From Pigmentiphaga humi (lineage in GTDB: Bacteria; Pseudomonadota; Gammaproteobacteria; Burkholderiales; Burkholderiaceae_B), in the NCBI RefSeq assembly GCF_900606115.1, contig NZ_UWPJ01000029.1:1-64000 (forward strand): a DNA stretch of 64,000 bases. Reading direction: 5' to 3'. Position numbers and translations under genes: made by a program. Below, piece after piece: positions 34,116-42,900 of this stretch; position 1 is the first letter of the stretch; the number at the start of each line of letters is the position of its first letter. The notes beneath the pieces are model-generated. The model was not told the origin of the DNA and searched no databases. It was given only the letters and a program-made list of their open reading frames with translations.

Positions 34116-35315
34116 GTGCAACCGCTGGATTCGGCCAGGCGTTATGCCCGCCGGCTGCGCGGCAAGCTGTCGCTCGCGGATTTCGAACATGCCGCGCGCC
34201 GCCACCTGCCCCACCCGATTTTCTCGTACATCCACGGCGGAGTCGAAGACAACCATTCGCTGCACGCGAATCTCGCCGCGTTTCGGGAATACGAGTTCAT
34301 CCCCCGTGTGCTCAACGACGTATCGGCCCGCCACACGGGCACCGAATTGCTCGGCCTGGCCTGCGATGCGCCTTTCGGAATCGGCCCCATGGGCATCAGC
34401 GCGCTGGCGGCCTACGACGGCGACCGGGTCCTGGCCCGGGCGGCGCGGCTGGCGCGCATTCCCATGGTCTTGAGCGGCGCGTCGTTGACCCGCATGGAAG
34501 ACGTGGCGGCCGAAGCGCCGGGCTACGCGTGGTTCCAGGCTTACCTGCCCGGGAACGACGCGCAGGCCGGCAGGATGGTGGGGCGCGCCGAGGCCGCGGG
34601 TTTCCGGACATTGGTGCTCACCGTGGATACCTCCGCCCGCGCCAACCGGGAAAACAACGTGCGGGCGGGCTTTTCGACACCGCTGCGGCCCGGGCCCCGG
34701 CTGGCGTGGCAGGGATTGACGCACCCCCGCTGGCTGGCCGGCACGTTCGTGCGCACCCTGATGACTCTCGGTCTGCCCCGCTTCGAGAATACGGCCAACG
34801 AGGTAGCCGTGCCGGTCGTCTCGCGCAAGGCGGCCCGGCAGTTCAACCGCGACAACCTGAGCTGGTCCCACGTGGCGCTGATCAGGCGCCTGTGGCCAGG
34901 CCGGCTGGTGCTGAAAGGCATCCTGTCCCCCCACGACGCCCGCATCGCTGCCGAACACGGCGTGGACGGCATCGTCGTTTCCAACCACGGCGGACGCCAG
35001 CTGGACGGGGCGGTGGCGCCCCTGCGCATGCTGCCGGCCGTCGCGGCCGCGGCGGGCGGCATGGCGGTGATGTTCGACGGCGGCGTACGGCGGGGCGGCG
35101 ATGTGCTGAAAGCGCTGGCGCTGGGGGCCGATTTCGTGTTCGTCGCCCGGCCCTTCCTGTACGCCGCTGCGGTGGCCGGAGAACCCGGCGTGGCGCATGC
35201 CATTGCGCTGTTGAAAGAAGAAGTGCGACGCAACATGGCCTCGCTGGGCATTCGAACCATAGGCGAGGCCGGCCGCGAACTGCTGATCCATCAGCGCGCG
35301 GATCCCCAGGGCTGA
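34116..35315 (+). CDS. FMN-dependent alpha-hydroxy acid dehydrogenase
   Basis: Oxidises a 2-hydroxy acid (lactate, mandelate or similar) to the 2-oxo acid. About 399 residues of the FMN TIM-barrel family: SLADFEHAARRHLPHPIFSYIHGG, FGIGPMGISALAAYDGD, WFQAYLPGND, the FMN Lys in LVLKGILSPHDA and the active-site His-Gly-Gly-Arg in VVSNHGGRQLDGAVAPL. RRGGDVLKALALGADFVFVARPF follows as usual. No ATG fits well; the GTG at 34116 is one option and the frame stays open back to 34005. It is followed by a Bug receptor. Confidence 0.85.
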   Translation: MQPLDSARRYARRLRGKLSLADFEHAARRHLPHPIFSYIHGGVEDNHSLHANLAAFREYEFIPRVLNDVSARHTGTELLGLACDAPFGIGPMGISALAAYDGDRVLARAARLARIPMVLSGASLTRMEDVAAEAPGYAWFQAYLPGNDAQAGRMVGRAEAAGFRTLVLTVDTSARANRENNVRAGFSTPLRPGPRLAWQGLTHPRWLAGTFVRTLMTLGLPRFENTANEVAVPVVSRKAARQFNRDNLSWSHVALIRRLWPGRLVLKGILSPHDARIAAEHGVDGIVVSNHGGRQLDGAVAPLRMLPAVAAAAGGMAVMFDGGVRRGGDVLKALALGADFVFVARPFLYAAAVAGEPGVAHAIALLKEEVRRNMASLGIRTIGEAGRELLIHQRADPQG

Positions 35316-35368
35316 GGATGCCTGCAGGCATCCCCCGACCATTTCCAAGACCAACGAACGGAGGAAAC

Positions 35369-36358
35369 ATGCAGCGCGGACGACGCAATGCGGTGAAGAC
35401 ATTTCTTGCGGGCTCCCTGCTGCCCGCGGTTTACACGGGGCCGCTTCTGGCTGCGGCCTATCCCGAACGGCCGGTGCGGGTCATCGCGCCCTATGCGCCC
35501 GGCGGCACGACCGATTTCATCACCCGCCTGATTGCCCAGAATCTCCAGGAGGAACTCGGCCAAAGCTTCGTCGTGGAGAACAAGCCGGGCGCCGGGGGCA
35601 ACATAGGCAGCAACTTCGTGGTCAACGCCAGGCCGGACGGCTATACCCTGCTGGCGGGTTCGCTGTCGACGTTTGCGCTCAATGCCGCCGTCTACCAGAA
35701 CCTGGGGCACGATCCGCTGACCGATCTCGTGCCCGTGGCGGTCACGACGGTCGTCCCGCTGGTGCTCGTGGCCTCGCCCAAGCTCAAGGTCAAGGATCTG
35801 AAAGGCCTGGTGGCATTGCTCAAATCCCATCCCGGGCTATACAACTACGGCTCCTCGGGCAGCGGGACATCGAGCCATATCGCTTTCGAGCTCTTCCTCG
35901 AACAGACCGGGACCCAAGTCGTCCATGTGCCCTACAAGGGAGTTTCGCAAGCCCTGGTCGATCTGCTCGCCGGGAATATCTCGCTGTTGTTCGCGTCTCC
36001 CAGCGTCGTGCTGGAGTATCTGAAAGACGGCCGCCTCGTCGCTCTCGCCGCGATCTCGCCCAATCGTCTCAAGGCGCTGCCCAACGTTCCGACGGCGGCC
36101 GAGGCGGGCTTCCCCGATTTCGACGCTTATTCATGGAACTGCCTGTTCGCGCCCAAGGGCACCCCGGCCGCGGCTACCGATACACTGTTCGCGGCCGTCC
36201 AGCGCATTCTCGGCAAACCTGCCGTGATCAAGCAGTTGGAAGAGCAGGGCATGCTGCCCATGCTGGCCAAGAACCGTGAGGAAACCGTGCGCTATACGCG
36301 TGCCGAGTTCGCGCGCTGGGTGCCCTTCGTGAAGAAGATGAACATCCGGTTGGACTGA
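35369..36358 (+). CDS. Bug-type tripartite tricarboxylate transporter receptor
   Basis: A 329-residue receptor. The ATG at 35369 has a GAGGA Shine-Dalgarno six bases upstream. A leader (MQRGRRNAVKTFLAGSLLPA) precedes YPERPVRVIAPYAPGGTTDF, VENKPGAGGNIGSNFV and DGYTLLAGSLST. It follows the FMN dehydrogenase by 53 bases, suggesting that it binds the same hydroxy acid or a precursor. Confidence 0.9.
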   Translation: MQRGRRNAVKTFLAGSLLPAVYTGPLLAAAYPERPVRVIAPYAPGGTTDFITRLIAQNLQEELGQSFVVENKPGAGGNIGSNFVVNARPDGYTLLAGSLSTFALNAAVYQNLGHDPLTDLVPVAVTTVVPLVLVASPKLKVKDLKGLVALLKSHPGLYNYGSSGSGTSSHIAFELFLEQTGTQVVHVPYKGVSQALVDLLAGNISLLFASPSVVLEYLKDGRLVALAAISPNRLKALPNVPTAAEAGFPDFDAYSWNCLFAPKGTPAAATDTLFAAVQRILGKPAVIKQLEEQGMLPMLAKNREETVRYTRAEFARWVPFVKKMNIRLD

Positions 36359-36373
36359 CCTGCGATCATGCCT

Positions 36374-36405
36374 CGGCCGGTTCATGCGCGCTCATGATCC
36401 GGCCG
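36374..36405. terminator. Hairpin between convergent Bug and LysR genes
   Basis: CGGCCGGTTCATG pairs with CATGATCCGGCCG (12 of 13 positions) around a six-base loop, overlapping the LysR stop. There is no T-run, so termination is inferred from its position and stability only. Confidence 0.4.
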
Positions 36406-37297
36406 GTGCATCCGGGCGCTGCGGCACATTGGCCAGCAGCCATTCCCGGAACGTATTCAAGGCCCGCGAAGAGGGCCGGGTGGCGGAGCGCGCGAGGTAA
36501 TAACCGCCCGCGATGGTATGGACATGGCTGAAGGGCGCGACCAGCACCCCCGCGCTGATGTAGTGCTCGACCAGCACACGCACGCCGAGCGCCACCCCGG
36601 CGCCCTGGATGGCGGCCTCGAAAGCCATCGCCGAGCTCTCGAATTTATGCCCTTTGTGGCCGTCCACATGTTCCATCCCCGCGCCCCGCAGCCAGTCGCT
36701 CCAGCCCGAGGGGCGCGACAGCGAATGCAGCAGCTTCAATCTCGACAGGTCGGCCTGACGTCCCGGCTGCTGGCGCAGCAAGGCCGGGCTCATGACCGGC
36801 AGCAGTTCGATGGGCGTCAGGAAATCCACCGCCAGGCCGGGATCCCCGGGAACGCCGGAGTAAATGACGGCGTCGAGATTCTGCTGTTCGAAGTCGACCA
36901 GGCCCGACGACGCGGACAGGCGCACGTCGATGTCGGCATGCTGGGCCTGGAAGTCGGACAGCTTGCGGATCAGCCAGCATTGCGCGAATGTGCTGTATGC
37001 CTGGATAGCCAGTATTTCCGGGCGCCTGCGCCGGTCCACCTGGGCCGTGGCGGCAGCCATGTCGTCCAGCGCCTTGCTGATGGCCGGATATAGCCGGGCG
37101 CCCGCTTCGGTCAACTGGATGGCCTGGGCCTGCCGCACGAACAGATCCTGTCCCAGGTACTGCTCCAGGACGCGGACCTGGCGGCTGATCGCGGCCTGGG
37201 TGACGTTGAGTTCTTCCCCCGCGGCGGTAAAGCTCATAAGACGTGCGGCAGCCTCGAACGACCGCATCGGATTGAGCGGAGCGAGCACGCGTTTCAT
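36392..37297 (-). CDS. LysR-family transcriptional regulator, GcvA-like
   Basis: A 301-residue regulator with an N-terminal HTH (RSFEAAARLMSFTAAGEELNVTQAAISRQVRVLEQ) and a C-terminal inducer domain with QQNLDAVIYSGVPGDP and AAIQGAGVALGVRVLVEHY. The LAPLNPMRSFEAAARLMSFT opening resembles GcvA. The ATG at 37297 is used because it gives the normal spacing to the HTH. It is convergent with the Bug gene and 81 bases from the next LysR gene; its target is unclear. Confidence 0.9.
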   Translation of the reverse strand: MKRVLAPLNPMRSFEAAARLMSFTAAGEELNVTQAAISRQVRVLEQYLGQDLFVRQAQAIQLTEAGARLYPAISKALDDMAAATAQVDRRRRPEILAIQAYSTFAQCWLIRKLSDFQAQHADIDVRLSASSGLVDFEQQNLDAVIYSGVPGDPGLAVDFLTPIELLPVMSPALLRQQPGRQADLSRLKLLHSLSRPSGWSDWLRGAGMEHVDGHKGHKFESSAMAFEAAIQGAGVALGVRVLVEHYISAGVLVAPFSHVHTIAGGYYLARSATRPSSRALNTFREWLLANVPQRPDAPAGS

Positions 37298-37378
37298 GAT
37301 GGGAAGAAAGCGCAAGTGGCAAGGCAGGTAAGGGCTGAGCGACGCTGCATGTTCGTTTCACAGAAGGTTGGGCTTGGA

Positions 37379-38296
37379 CTACTGAAACTCCGGGTCGGCG
37401 ATCCTCGCACCGTATTCCTCGCCCGGTTCCACTTCGATCGAGGCGTTCCCGCCTATCCGCGCCGCGACCGCATGGAGTCCTTCGCGGGCACGCGCCAGGA
37501 CGGCCCCCTGATTCTGGGCCGCATAGACGACGCTGGCCGAATGGGAGAACTCCGGCGCGCCCTGCACGGGGAAAAGCGCCCCGCGCTTCACGAAAGGGGC
37601 TACGGTGCCCGCGCGGAAGTAGCCCGCGCCGCCGACCTCGAGTACGTAGGTCAGCGCCAGCGGCCCCAGCGATAGCGCCACCGGAGGGTTGGGAAGGTCG
37701 GGGAACGCCGACTGGAAGTTGACCCAGAAGCCGGCGCCCCAGTCGACGTGGACGTACCGATGCGGATCGAAACTGCCGTCGGCATTGCTCGTCACCAGCA
37801 CCAGCTTTTCTTCCAGCAGGAGTTCGCAGACCAGCCCGGGACGCGGCGCCGGGTTGTAGAGCATGGCCATGTCGAGCGACCCGTCGTCGATGCGCTCGAG
37901 CAGCCGCTGCGGCGGCTCGACCTCCGCGCGCAGCGCGACTTCCGGGCAGCGATGGTGCATCCAGACCAGCCACTCGGAGAGAAACGGGCGCCAGATCGCG
38001 GGCTCGGCGCCCACGCTGATGCCGTCCTCGCGTCCCGGCGGCAGGGCGACGTGCTGGCGCGCCCGCTCCCAGCCCTGGACCAGGCTGGCCGCATGGCGTA
38101 CGAAACGCAGGCCGGCCGGCGTCAGGCGCACGCCTGCCCGCTTGTTGCGGGTGAACAGCGGCCTGCCCAACTGCTGCTCGAGCGTGCGCACGCGCGCGCT
38201 GACGGCGGTCTGGGTGACGTGCAGGCGTTCCGCGGCCGCCATGAAGCTGCCGCTGGACACGATCTCGAGGAACGTGCGCGCTGTTTCAATATCCAT
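37379..38296 (-). CDS. LysR-family transcriptional regulator of the cysJI operon (probable)
   Basis: A 305-residue regulator with HTH DIETARTFLEIVSSGSFMAAAERLHVTQTAVSARVRTLE and an inducer domain that includes VGAEPAIWRPFLSEWL and LVTSNADGSFDPHRYVHVDWG. It is divergent from cysJ across a 161-base AT-rich region, the classic arrangement for a LysR regulator and its target. By context it may respond to sulfur supply, although the effector is unknown and it is not an obvious CysB. Confidence 0.85.
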   Translation of the reverse strand: MDIETARTFLEIVSSGSFMAAAERLHVTQTAVSARVRTLEQQLGRPLFTRNKRAGVRLTPAGLRFVRHAASLVQGWERARQHVALPPGREDGISVGAEPAIWRPFLSEWLVWMHHRCPEVALRAEVEPPQRLLERIDDGSLDMAMLYNPAPRPGLVCELLLEEKLVLVTSNADGSFDPHRYVHVDWGAGFWVNFQSAFPDLPNPPVALSLGPLALTYVLEVGGAGYFRAGTVAPFVKRGALFPVQGAPEFSHSASVVYAAQNQGAVLARAREGLHAVAARIGGNASIEVEPGEEYGARIADPEFQ

Positions 38297-38457
38297 AAGT
38301 AATATGCAAATATCTGCTAGTTGTTAGCAATTTTTTTGCTGATAAGCCGAATAATAATTCGTTTGTCTCGATTTCCATACCGATTCACTATTGAAGTCAT
38401 CCGAACCCTGCGCCGGGTCGATGTGCCCTGAAGCACCGCCCGGCTCGACTTCCCATT
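38297..38457. promoter_or_regulatory. Divergent LysR/cysJ control region
   Basis: This AT-rich stretch contains two inverted repeats, AGCAA-TTTTT-TTGCT (38326-38340) and CGAAT-AATA-ATTCG (38348-38361). They are candidate LysR sites ahead of the cysJ GTG start. The AT-content contrasts with the neighbouring coding DNA. Confidence 0.45.
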
Positions 38458-40329
38458 GTGAATCCATCGAAATTTCAGGGGCCTGCGCTGAGCGACGCGC
38501 AATGGGCCCAAGTCCAGGCATTGACCGATGCCCTGGACGGCGAACAGCTTTCCTGGCTCAGCGGCTTTCTGGCCGGTGTCGTCCACGGCCGCAAGCCGGG
38601 GCAGGGTCTGCTTGCGGCAGCATCGCCCGTGGCTGCGCATCCCGCCGCTGCGGCGGTGCCGGCGGCGAGCGCCTCCGGCCAGTCCAGGCGCATGACGGTG
38701 TTGTTCGGAACCGAAACCGGCAACAGCGCCGCCGTGGCGCGCACCCTGGCCGAGCGGCTGGGCGAGCGGGGATTCGACGTCCAGTTGGCCGACATGGCCG
38801 ATTTCAAGCCGAAGCAGCTGGGCGAAGCCCAGGATCTGCTGATCGTCGCCAGCACCTACGGCGACGGCGATCCGCCGCAGCCCGCGGTGTCATTCTTCGA
38901 GTTCCTGGAGGGGCGCAAGGCTCCGCGCCTGGAAGGATCGCGCTATGCGGTGCTGGCGCTCGGCGACTCCACCTACGAGCAATTCTGCGCCGCCGGCCGG
39001 CGCCTGGACGAACGGCTGGCCGGATTGGGCGCCGAATCGCTGCTGCCGCGTGTCGATTGCGACGTCGATTACGAGGATGCCGCTTCGAACTGGATCGACG
39101 CCTTGCTGGAGAAGCTGGGCCCGGATGCCGATGCCGGGCAGGCTCAGCCGGTCTCCGGGCCGGCCCAGTATGACGGGCCGGGTCCGGCGGCGCCGGCGGG
39201 CTCCCACGACAAGCGCAACCCCTTTCGCGCGCGCGTACTGGAAAACATCGTGCTGACGGGGCGCGGCTCTTCGAAAGAAGTCCGCCACGTCGAGTTGTCG
39301 CTGGAAGGTTCGGGATTGCGCCACGAGCCCGGCGATGCGCTCGGCTTGCTGCCGCGCAACGACCCGGCGCTGGTGCAGGCTTTGCTCGACCAGGCCGGGG
39401 TGCCGCGGGATGCCGCCGTCGCGCTGAAAGGGCGGGATCTCGCCATCGGCCAGGCGCTGACGGCCGAGCTGGACATCGTCAACGTCACGCCGCGCTTTCT
39501 CGAGCAATGGGCCAGGCTTGCGGAATCGGAGCAACTGAAGGATTTGTCGCAACCCGCCAACGCACACGAACGCGCGGCTTTTTCCCATACCCATCACATC
39601 ATCGACGTGATGAGGAAGTACCCGGTCAAAGGCGTGGATGCGGCCGCGCTGATCGCGGCCCTGCGCCCTTTGCAGCCGCGCCTGTATTCCATCGCGTCGA
39701 GCGCCGCCGCGCTGCCCGGCGAAGTCCACCTCACTATCGCCAAGGTGGACTATGAACTGTTCGGCGAGCCGCGCCAGGGCGTGATGTCCGGCTTCGTGGC
39801 CGGGCATGGCCGGCCCGATGCCGAGATACCGGTCTACGTCCAGCCTTCGCTGCATTTTCGCCTGCCCGCCGACGATGCGCCGATTCTGATGATCGGGGCG
39901 GGCACGGGCGTCGCGCCTTACCGGGCCTTCCTCCAGGAGCGCGAAGCGCGCGGCGCTGCGGGCCGCTCATGGCTGTTCTTCGGCGAGCGCCGTTTCCGCA
40001 CCGACTTTCTTTACCAGACGGAATGGCAGGGCTGGCTCAAGGACGGCGTGCTCGATCGCATGGACGTCGCCTTCTCGCGCGATGCCGCGCATGGAGCTGA
40101 GAAGACTTACGTCTGGCATCGGCTCCAGGAGCGCGGGTACGAGGTCTACGACTGGCTGGAGCAGGGCGCGCACGTGTACGTCTGCGGCGACGCCGCGCAG
40201 ATGGCGCCGGACGTTCACCGCACCCTGGCCGAGATCGTCGTCCGGCATGGCGGCCGCGATATCGACGATGCGCACGCCTATCTGCGCGACATGCAGCAAG
40301 CCCACCGATATCAACGAGACGTTTATTGA
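38458..40329 (+). CDS. cysJ: Sulfite reductase (NADPH) flavoprotein alpha subunit
   Basis: Passes electrons from NADPH through FAD and FMN to the CysI haemoprotein for assimilatory sulfite reduction. The 623-residue product has an N-terminal CysJ-type region, a flavodoxin domain (VLFGTETGNSAAVARTLAERL and STYGDGDPPQPAVSFFEFL), an FAD-binding region with RLYSIASS, and the NADPH domain IGAGTGVAPYRAFLQER. It ends with the conserved aromatic RDVY. The start is GTG at 38458. cysI begins seven bases after its stop. Confidence 0.93.
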   Translation: MNPSKFQGPALSDAQWAQVQALTDALDGEQLSWLSGFLAGVVHGRKPGQGLLAAASPVAAHPAAAAVPAASASGQSRRMTVLFGTETGNSAAVARTLAERLGERGFDVQLADMADFKPKQLGEAQDLLIVASTYGDGDPPQPAVSFFEFLEGRKAPRLEGSRYAVLALGDSTYEQFCAAGRRLDERLAGLGAESLLPRVDCDVDYEDAASNWIDALLEKLGPDADAGQAQPVSGPAQYDGPGPAAPAGSHDKRNPFRARVLENIVLTGRGSSKEVRHVELSLEGSGLRHEPGDALGLLPRNDPALVQALLDQAGVPRDAAVALKGRDLAIGQALTAELDIVNVTPRFLEQWARLAESEQLKDLSQPANAHERAAFSHTHHIIDVMRKYPVKGVDAAALIAALRPLQPRLYSIASSAAALPGEVHLTIAKVDYELFGEPRQGVMSGFVAGHGRPDAEIPVYVQPSLHFRLPADDAPILMIGAGTGVAPYRAFLQEREARGAAGRSWLFFGERRFRTDFLYQTEWQGWLKDGVLDRMDVAFSRDAAHGAEKTYVWHRLQERGYEVYDWLEQGAHVYVCGDAAQMAPDVHRTLAEIVVRHGGRDIDDAHAYLRDMQQAHRYQRDVY

Positions 40330-40336
40330 AAGCGGT

Positions 40337-42130
40337 ATGAAACCCAGAACCACCATTCCCATCGTCCCCGATCGCAGCCGCGACATCAGCCAGCCGCTGG
40401 AAAAGCTGAGCGCCGACGAAAGGCTGAAAGCCGGCAGCGACCAGTTGCGCGGCACGATCGCCGAAAGCCTGATGGACCGCATCACGGGCGCGGTCGCGGA
40501 GAGCGACGCCAAGCTCATGAAGTTCCACGGCATCTACCAGCAGGACGACCGCGACCTGCGCGCCGAGCGCCGCCATCAGAAGCTGGAGCCCGCCTATCAG
40601 TTCATGGTGCGCGTGCGCATGCCGGGCGGCGTCTGCACGGCGGCGCAATGGCTCAAGCTCGACGAACTGGCGCGGGCGCACGGCGGCGATTCGCTGCGCA
40701 TCACCACGCGCGGCACGATCCAGTTCCATTGGATTCTCAAGCACGCGCTGCGATCGACCCTGCAGGGCCTGCACGAGGTGCTGCTGGACACCATCGCGGC
40801 CTGCGGCGACGACGCGCGCGGCGTGGTGTGCTCGGTCAACCCTGGGCTGTCGGGCCTGCACCGGCAGGTCCACGCCCTGGCCAGGCAGGCCAGCGACCAC
40901 GTCATTCCGAGGATGCGCGCCTACCACGAGATCTGGTACGGCGAGGCGCGCATCGCCGGCTCCGAACCCGAAGAGCCGTTCTACGGCAATACCTATCTGC
41001 CGCGCAAATTCAAGATCGGCTTCGTCATTCCGCCGTGCAATGACATCGACGTCTATGCGCAGGACCTGGGCTTCATCGCCATCGTCAAGGACGGAAAGCT
41101 GCTGGGCTTCAACGTCGCCATCGGCGGCGGCATGGGCAACACGGACCGCGACGCGACCACCTGGCCGCGCCTGGCCGACGTCATCGGCTTCGCCGCTCCA
41201 GAGCAGGTCATCGCGGTTTGCGACGCGGTCATGGGCGTGCAGCGCGACCACGGCGACCGGAAGAACCGCGCCCACGCGCGCTTCAAGTACACCATCGACG
41301 ATCACGGCCTGGACTGGATCAAGGCCGAGATCGAGCGCCGCCTGGGCTACGCGCTGAAACCGCCGCGCCGCTACGCGTTCACGACCAACGGCGACGCCCC
41401 GGGGTGGCAGCGCGACGAAGAAGGGCGCTGGCACGTCACCTTGCTCATTCCCGCCGGCCGCGTGACCAACAGCGCCGACGCGCCGTGGCTCGATGGGTTG
41501 CGGGCAATCGCGCGCGTCCATCGCGGCACGCTGCGCCTGACTACCAACCAGAACCTGGTGATCTCCGGCATCGAGCCGGACGACCGGCCCGCCATCGAGC
41601 GTCTGCTCGAATCGCACGGCCTGCTCAAATGGCAAAAGGCCGGCGCGCTGCGGCGCAGCGCCATAGCATGCGTGGCCTTGCCCACCTGTGGACTGGCCAT
41701 GGCGGAGAGCGAGCGCTACCTGCCGGCACTGCTGGATCGGTTGGAGCCCCTGCTCGACCGCTACGGGCTGGCGCAGGCGCCGATCACGCTGCGCATCAGC
41801 GGCTGCCCGAACGGATGCTCGCGCCCCTACATCGCAGAAATCGCGCTCACCGGAAGAGCCATCGGCCGGTACAACCTGTATCTCGGCGGCGGGTTCCACG
41901 GCGAGCGGCTGGCGCGGCTCTACCTCGAGAACGCGCCCGAGGACAGCATCGTCGCTGCGCTGGACGAAGTGCTCGGCCACTACGCCGCGGACCGGCAGCC
42001 GGACGAACACCTGGGCGATTTCGTCGTCCGCGCCGGATACGTCACGCCGGTGCGGGACGGGCCCGACTTCAACACACCCAACGAGCGCCGCGCCGAACGG
42101 GCGGACCTCGAATCGGTCCCGGCCGGCTAG
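40337..42130 (+). CDS. cysI: Sulfite reductase (NADPH) haemoprotein beta subunit
   Basis: Reduces sulfite to sulfide at a coupled sirohaem-4Fe4S centre. The 597-residue product carries both duplicated nitrite/sulfite reductase half-domains. The cluster cysteines are in CVALPTCGLAMAES and SGCPNGCSRP. Substrate Arg/Lys residues lie in TTRGTIQFHWILK and RHARFKYTID-like segments (AHARFKYTIDDHG). The ATG at 40337 gives the family length. It forms one operon with cysJ, and the peroxiredoxin gene follows after 82 bases. Confidence 0.94.
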   Translation: MKPRTTIPIVPDRSRDISQPLEKLSADERLKAGSDQLRGTIAESLMDRITGAVAESDAKLMKFHGIYQQDDRDLRAERRHQKLEPAYQFMVRVRMPGGVCTAAQWLKLDELARAHGGDSLRITTRGTIQFHWILKHALRSTLQGLHEVLLDTIAACGDDARGVVCSVNPGLSGLHRQVHALARQASDHVIPRMRAYHEIWYGEARIAGSEPEEPFYGNTYLPRKFKIGFVIPPCNDIDVYAQDLGFIAIVKDGKLLGFNVAIGGGMGNTDRDATTWPRLADVIGFAAPEQVIAVCDAVMGVQRDHGDRKNRAHARFKYTIDDHGLDWIKAEIERRLGYALKPPRRYAFTTNGDAPGWQRDEEGRWHVTLLIPAGRVTNSADAPWLDGLRAIARVHRGTLRLTTNQNLVISGIEPDDRPAIERLLESHGLLKWQKAGALRRSAIACVALPTCGLAMAESERYLPALLDRLEPLLDRYGLAQAPITLRISGCPNGCSRPYIAEIALTGRAIGRYNLYLGGGFHGERLARLYLENAPEDSIVAALDEVLGHYAADRQPDEHLGDFVVRAGYVTPVRDGPDFNTPNERRAERADLESVPAG

Positions 42131-42212
42131 CGACGGACACGGACAGGGGAGCGCACGGCGCGATCCACAGCCAACCCGCCCGGCAACGGGCATCACTTGA
42201 TGGAGTACATCG

Positions 42213-42854
42213 ATGAGCACCCTATTTCTGGGCGATACCGCCCCCGACTTCCAGCAGGACTCGTCCATCGGCCCGATCCGCTTCCATGAATGGGCGGGCG
42301 ATTCCTGGGTCATCCTCTTTTCGCACCCGGCCGACTACACCCCCGTGTGCACCACGGAACTCGGGCTGACCGGAAAGCTCCAGAAAGAATTCGAGCAGCG
42401 CAACGTCAAGGCGATCGCCCTTTCGGTCGACGACGCCGAGTCGCACCGCGGCTGGATCAAGGACATCGAAGCCACGCAGAACACGGTCGTGGGCTTCCCC
42501 ATCATCGCCGACAAAGACCGCAAGGTGGCCGGGCTGTACGGCATGATCCATCCCAACCAGTCCAATACCGTGACCGTGCGCACCGTGTTCATCATCGACC
42601 CGCAGAAGAAGCTGCGCCTGACGCTGACCTATCCGCTCAGCATCGGCCGCAATTTCAACGAAATCCTGCGCGCTGTCGATGCGCTGCAGGCCAGCGATGC
42701 CTACGGCATCGCCACCCCGGGCAACTGGCAGCCGGGCGACGAGGTCGTCATCCCGCTCACGGTGCAGGACGAAGCGGAAATCCGCGAGAAATTTCCCAAG
42801 GGGTATCGCGCCGAGCGGCCGTATCTGCGCCTCACGCCGCATCCTGGGCGTTGA
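42213..42854 (+). CDS. lsfA: 1-Cys peroxiredoxin, LsfA/Prx6 type
   Basis: Reduces peroxides using one cysteine. The 213-residue product has the peroxidatic motif HPADYTPVCTTELG and no second cysteine to act as resolving Cys, the Prx6 pattern. The C-terminal arm DEVVIPLTVQDEAEIREKFP is typical of Pseudomonas LsfA, a protein induced under sulfate limitation. Placement behind cysJI supports the same regulation. A GGAG lies eight bases before the ATG. Confidence 0.88.
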   Translation: MSTLFLGDTAPDFQQDSSIGPIRFHEWAGDSWVILFSHPADYTPVCTTELGLTGKLQKEFEQRNVKAIALSVDDAESHRGWIKDIEATQNTVVGFPIIADKDRKVAGLYGMIHPNQSNTVTVRTVFIIDPQKKLRLTLTYPLSIGRNFNEILRAVDALQASDAYGIATPGNWQPGDEVVIPLTVQDEAEIREKFPKGYRAERPYLRLTPHPGR

Positions 42855-42900
42855 GCCGGGAAGGGGGGCCGGGGGAGACGGCCTGCGCTGGCCTGGTTAC

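Noticed and set aside
40037-42313. A long minus-strand open frame opposite cysI
   Set aside because: Same explanation: cysI is unambiguous on the plus strand, and the antisense translation has no recognisable features.
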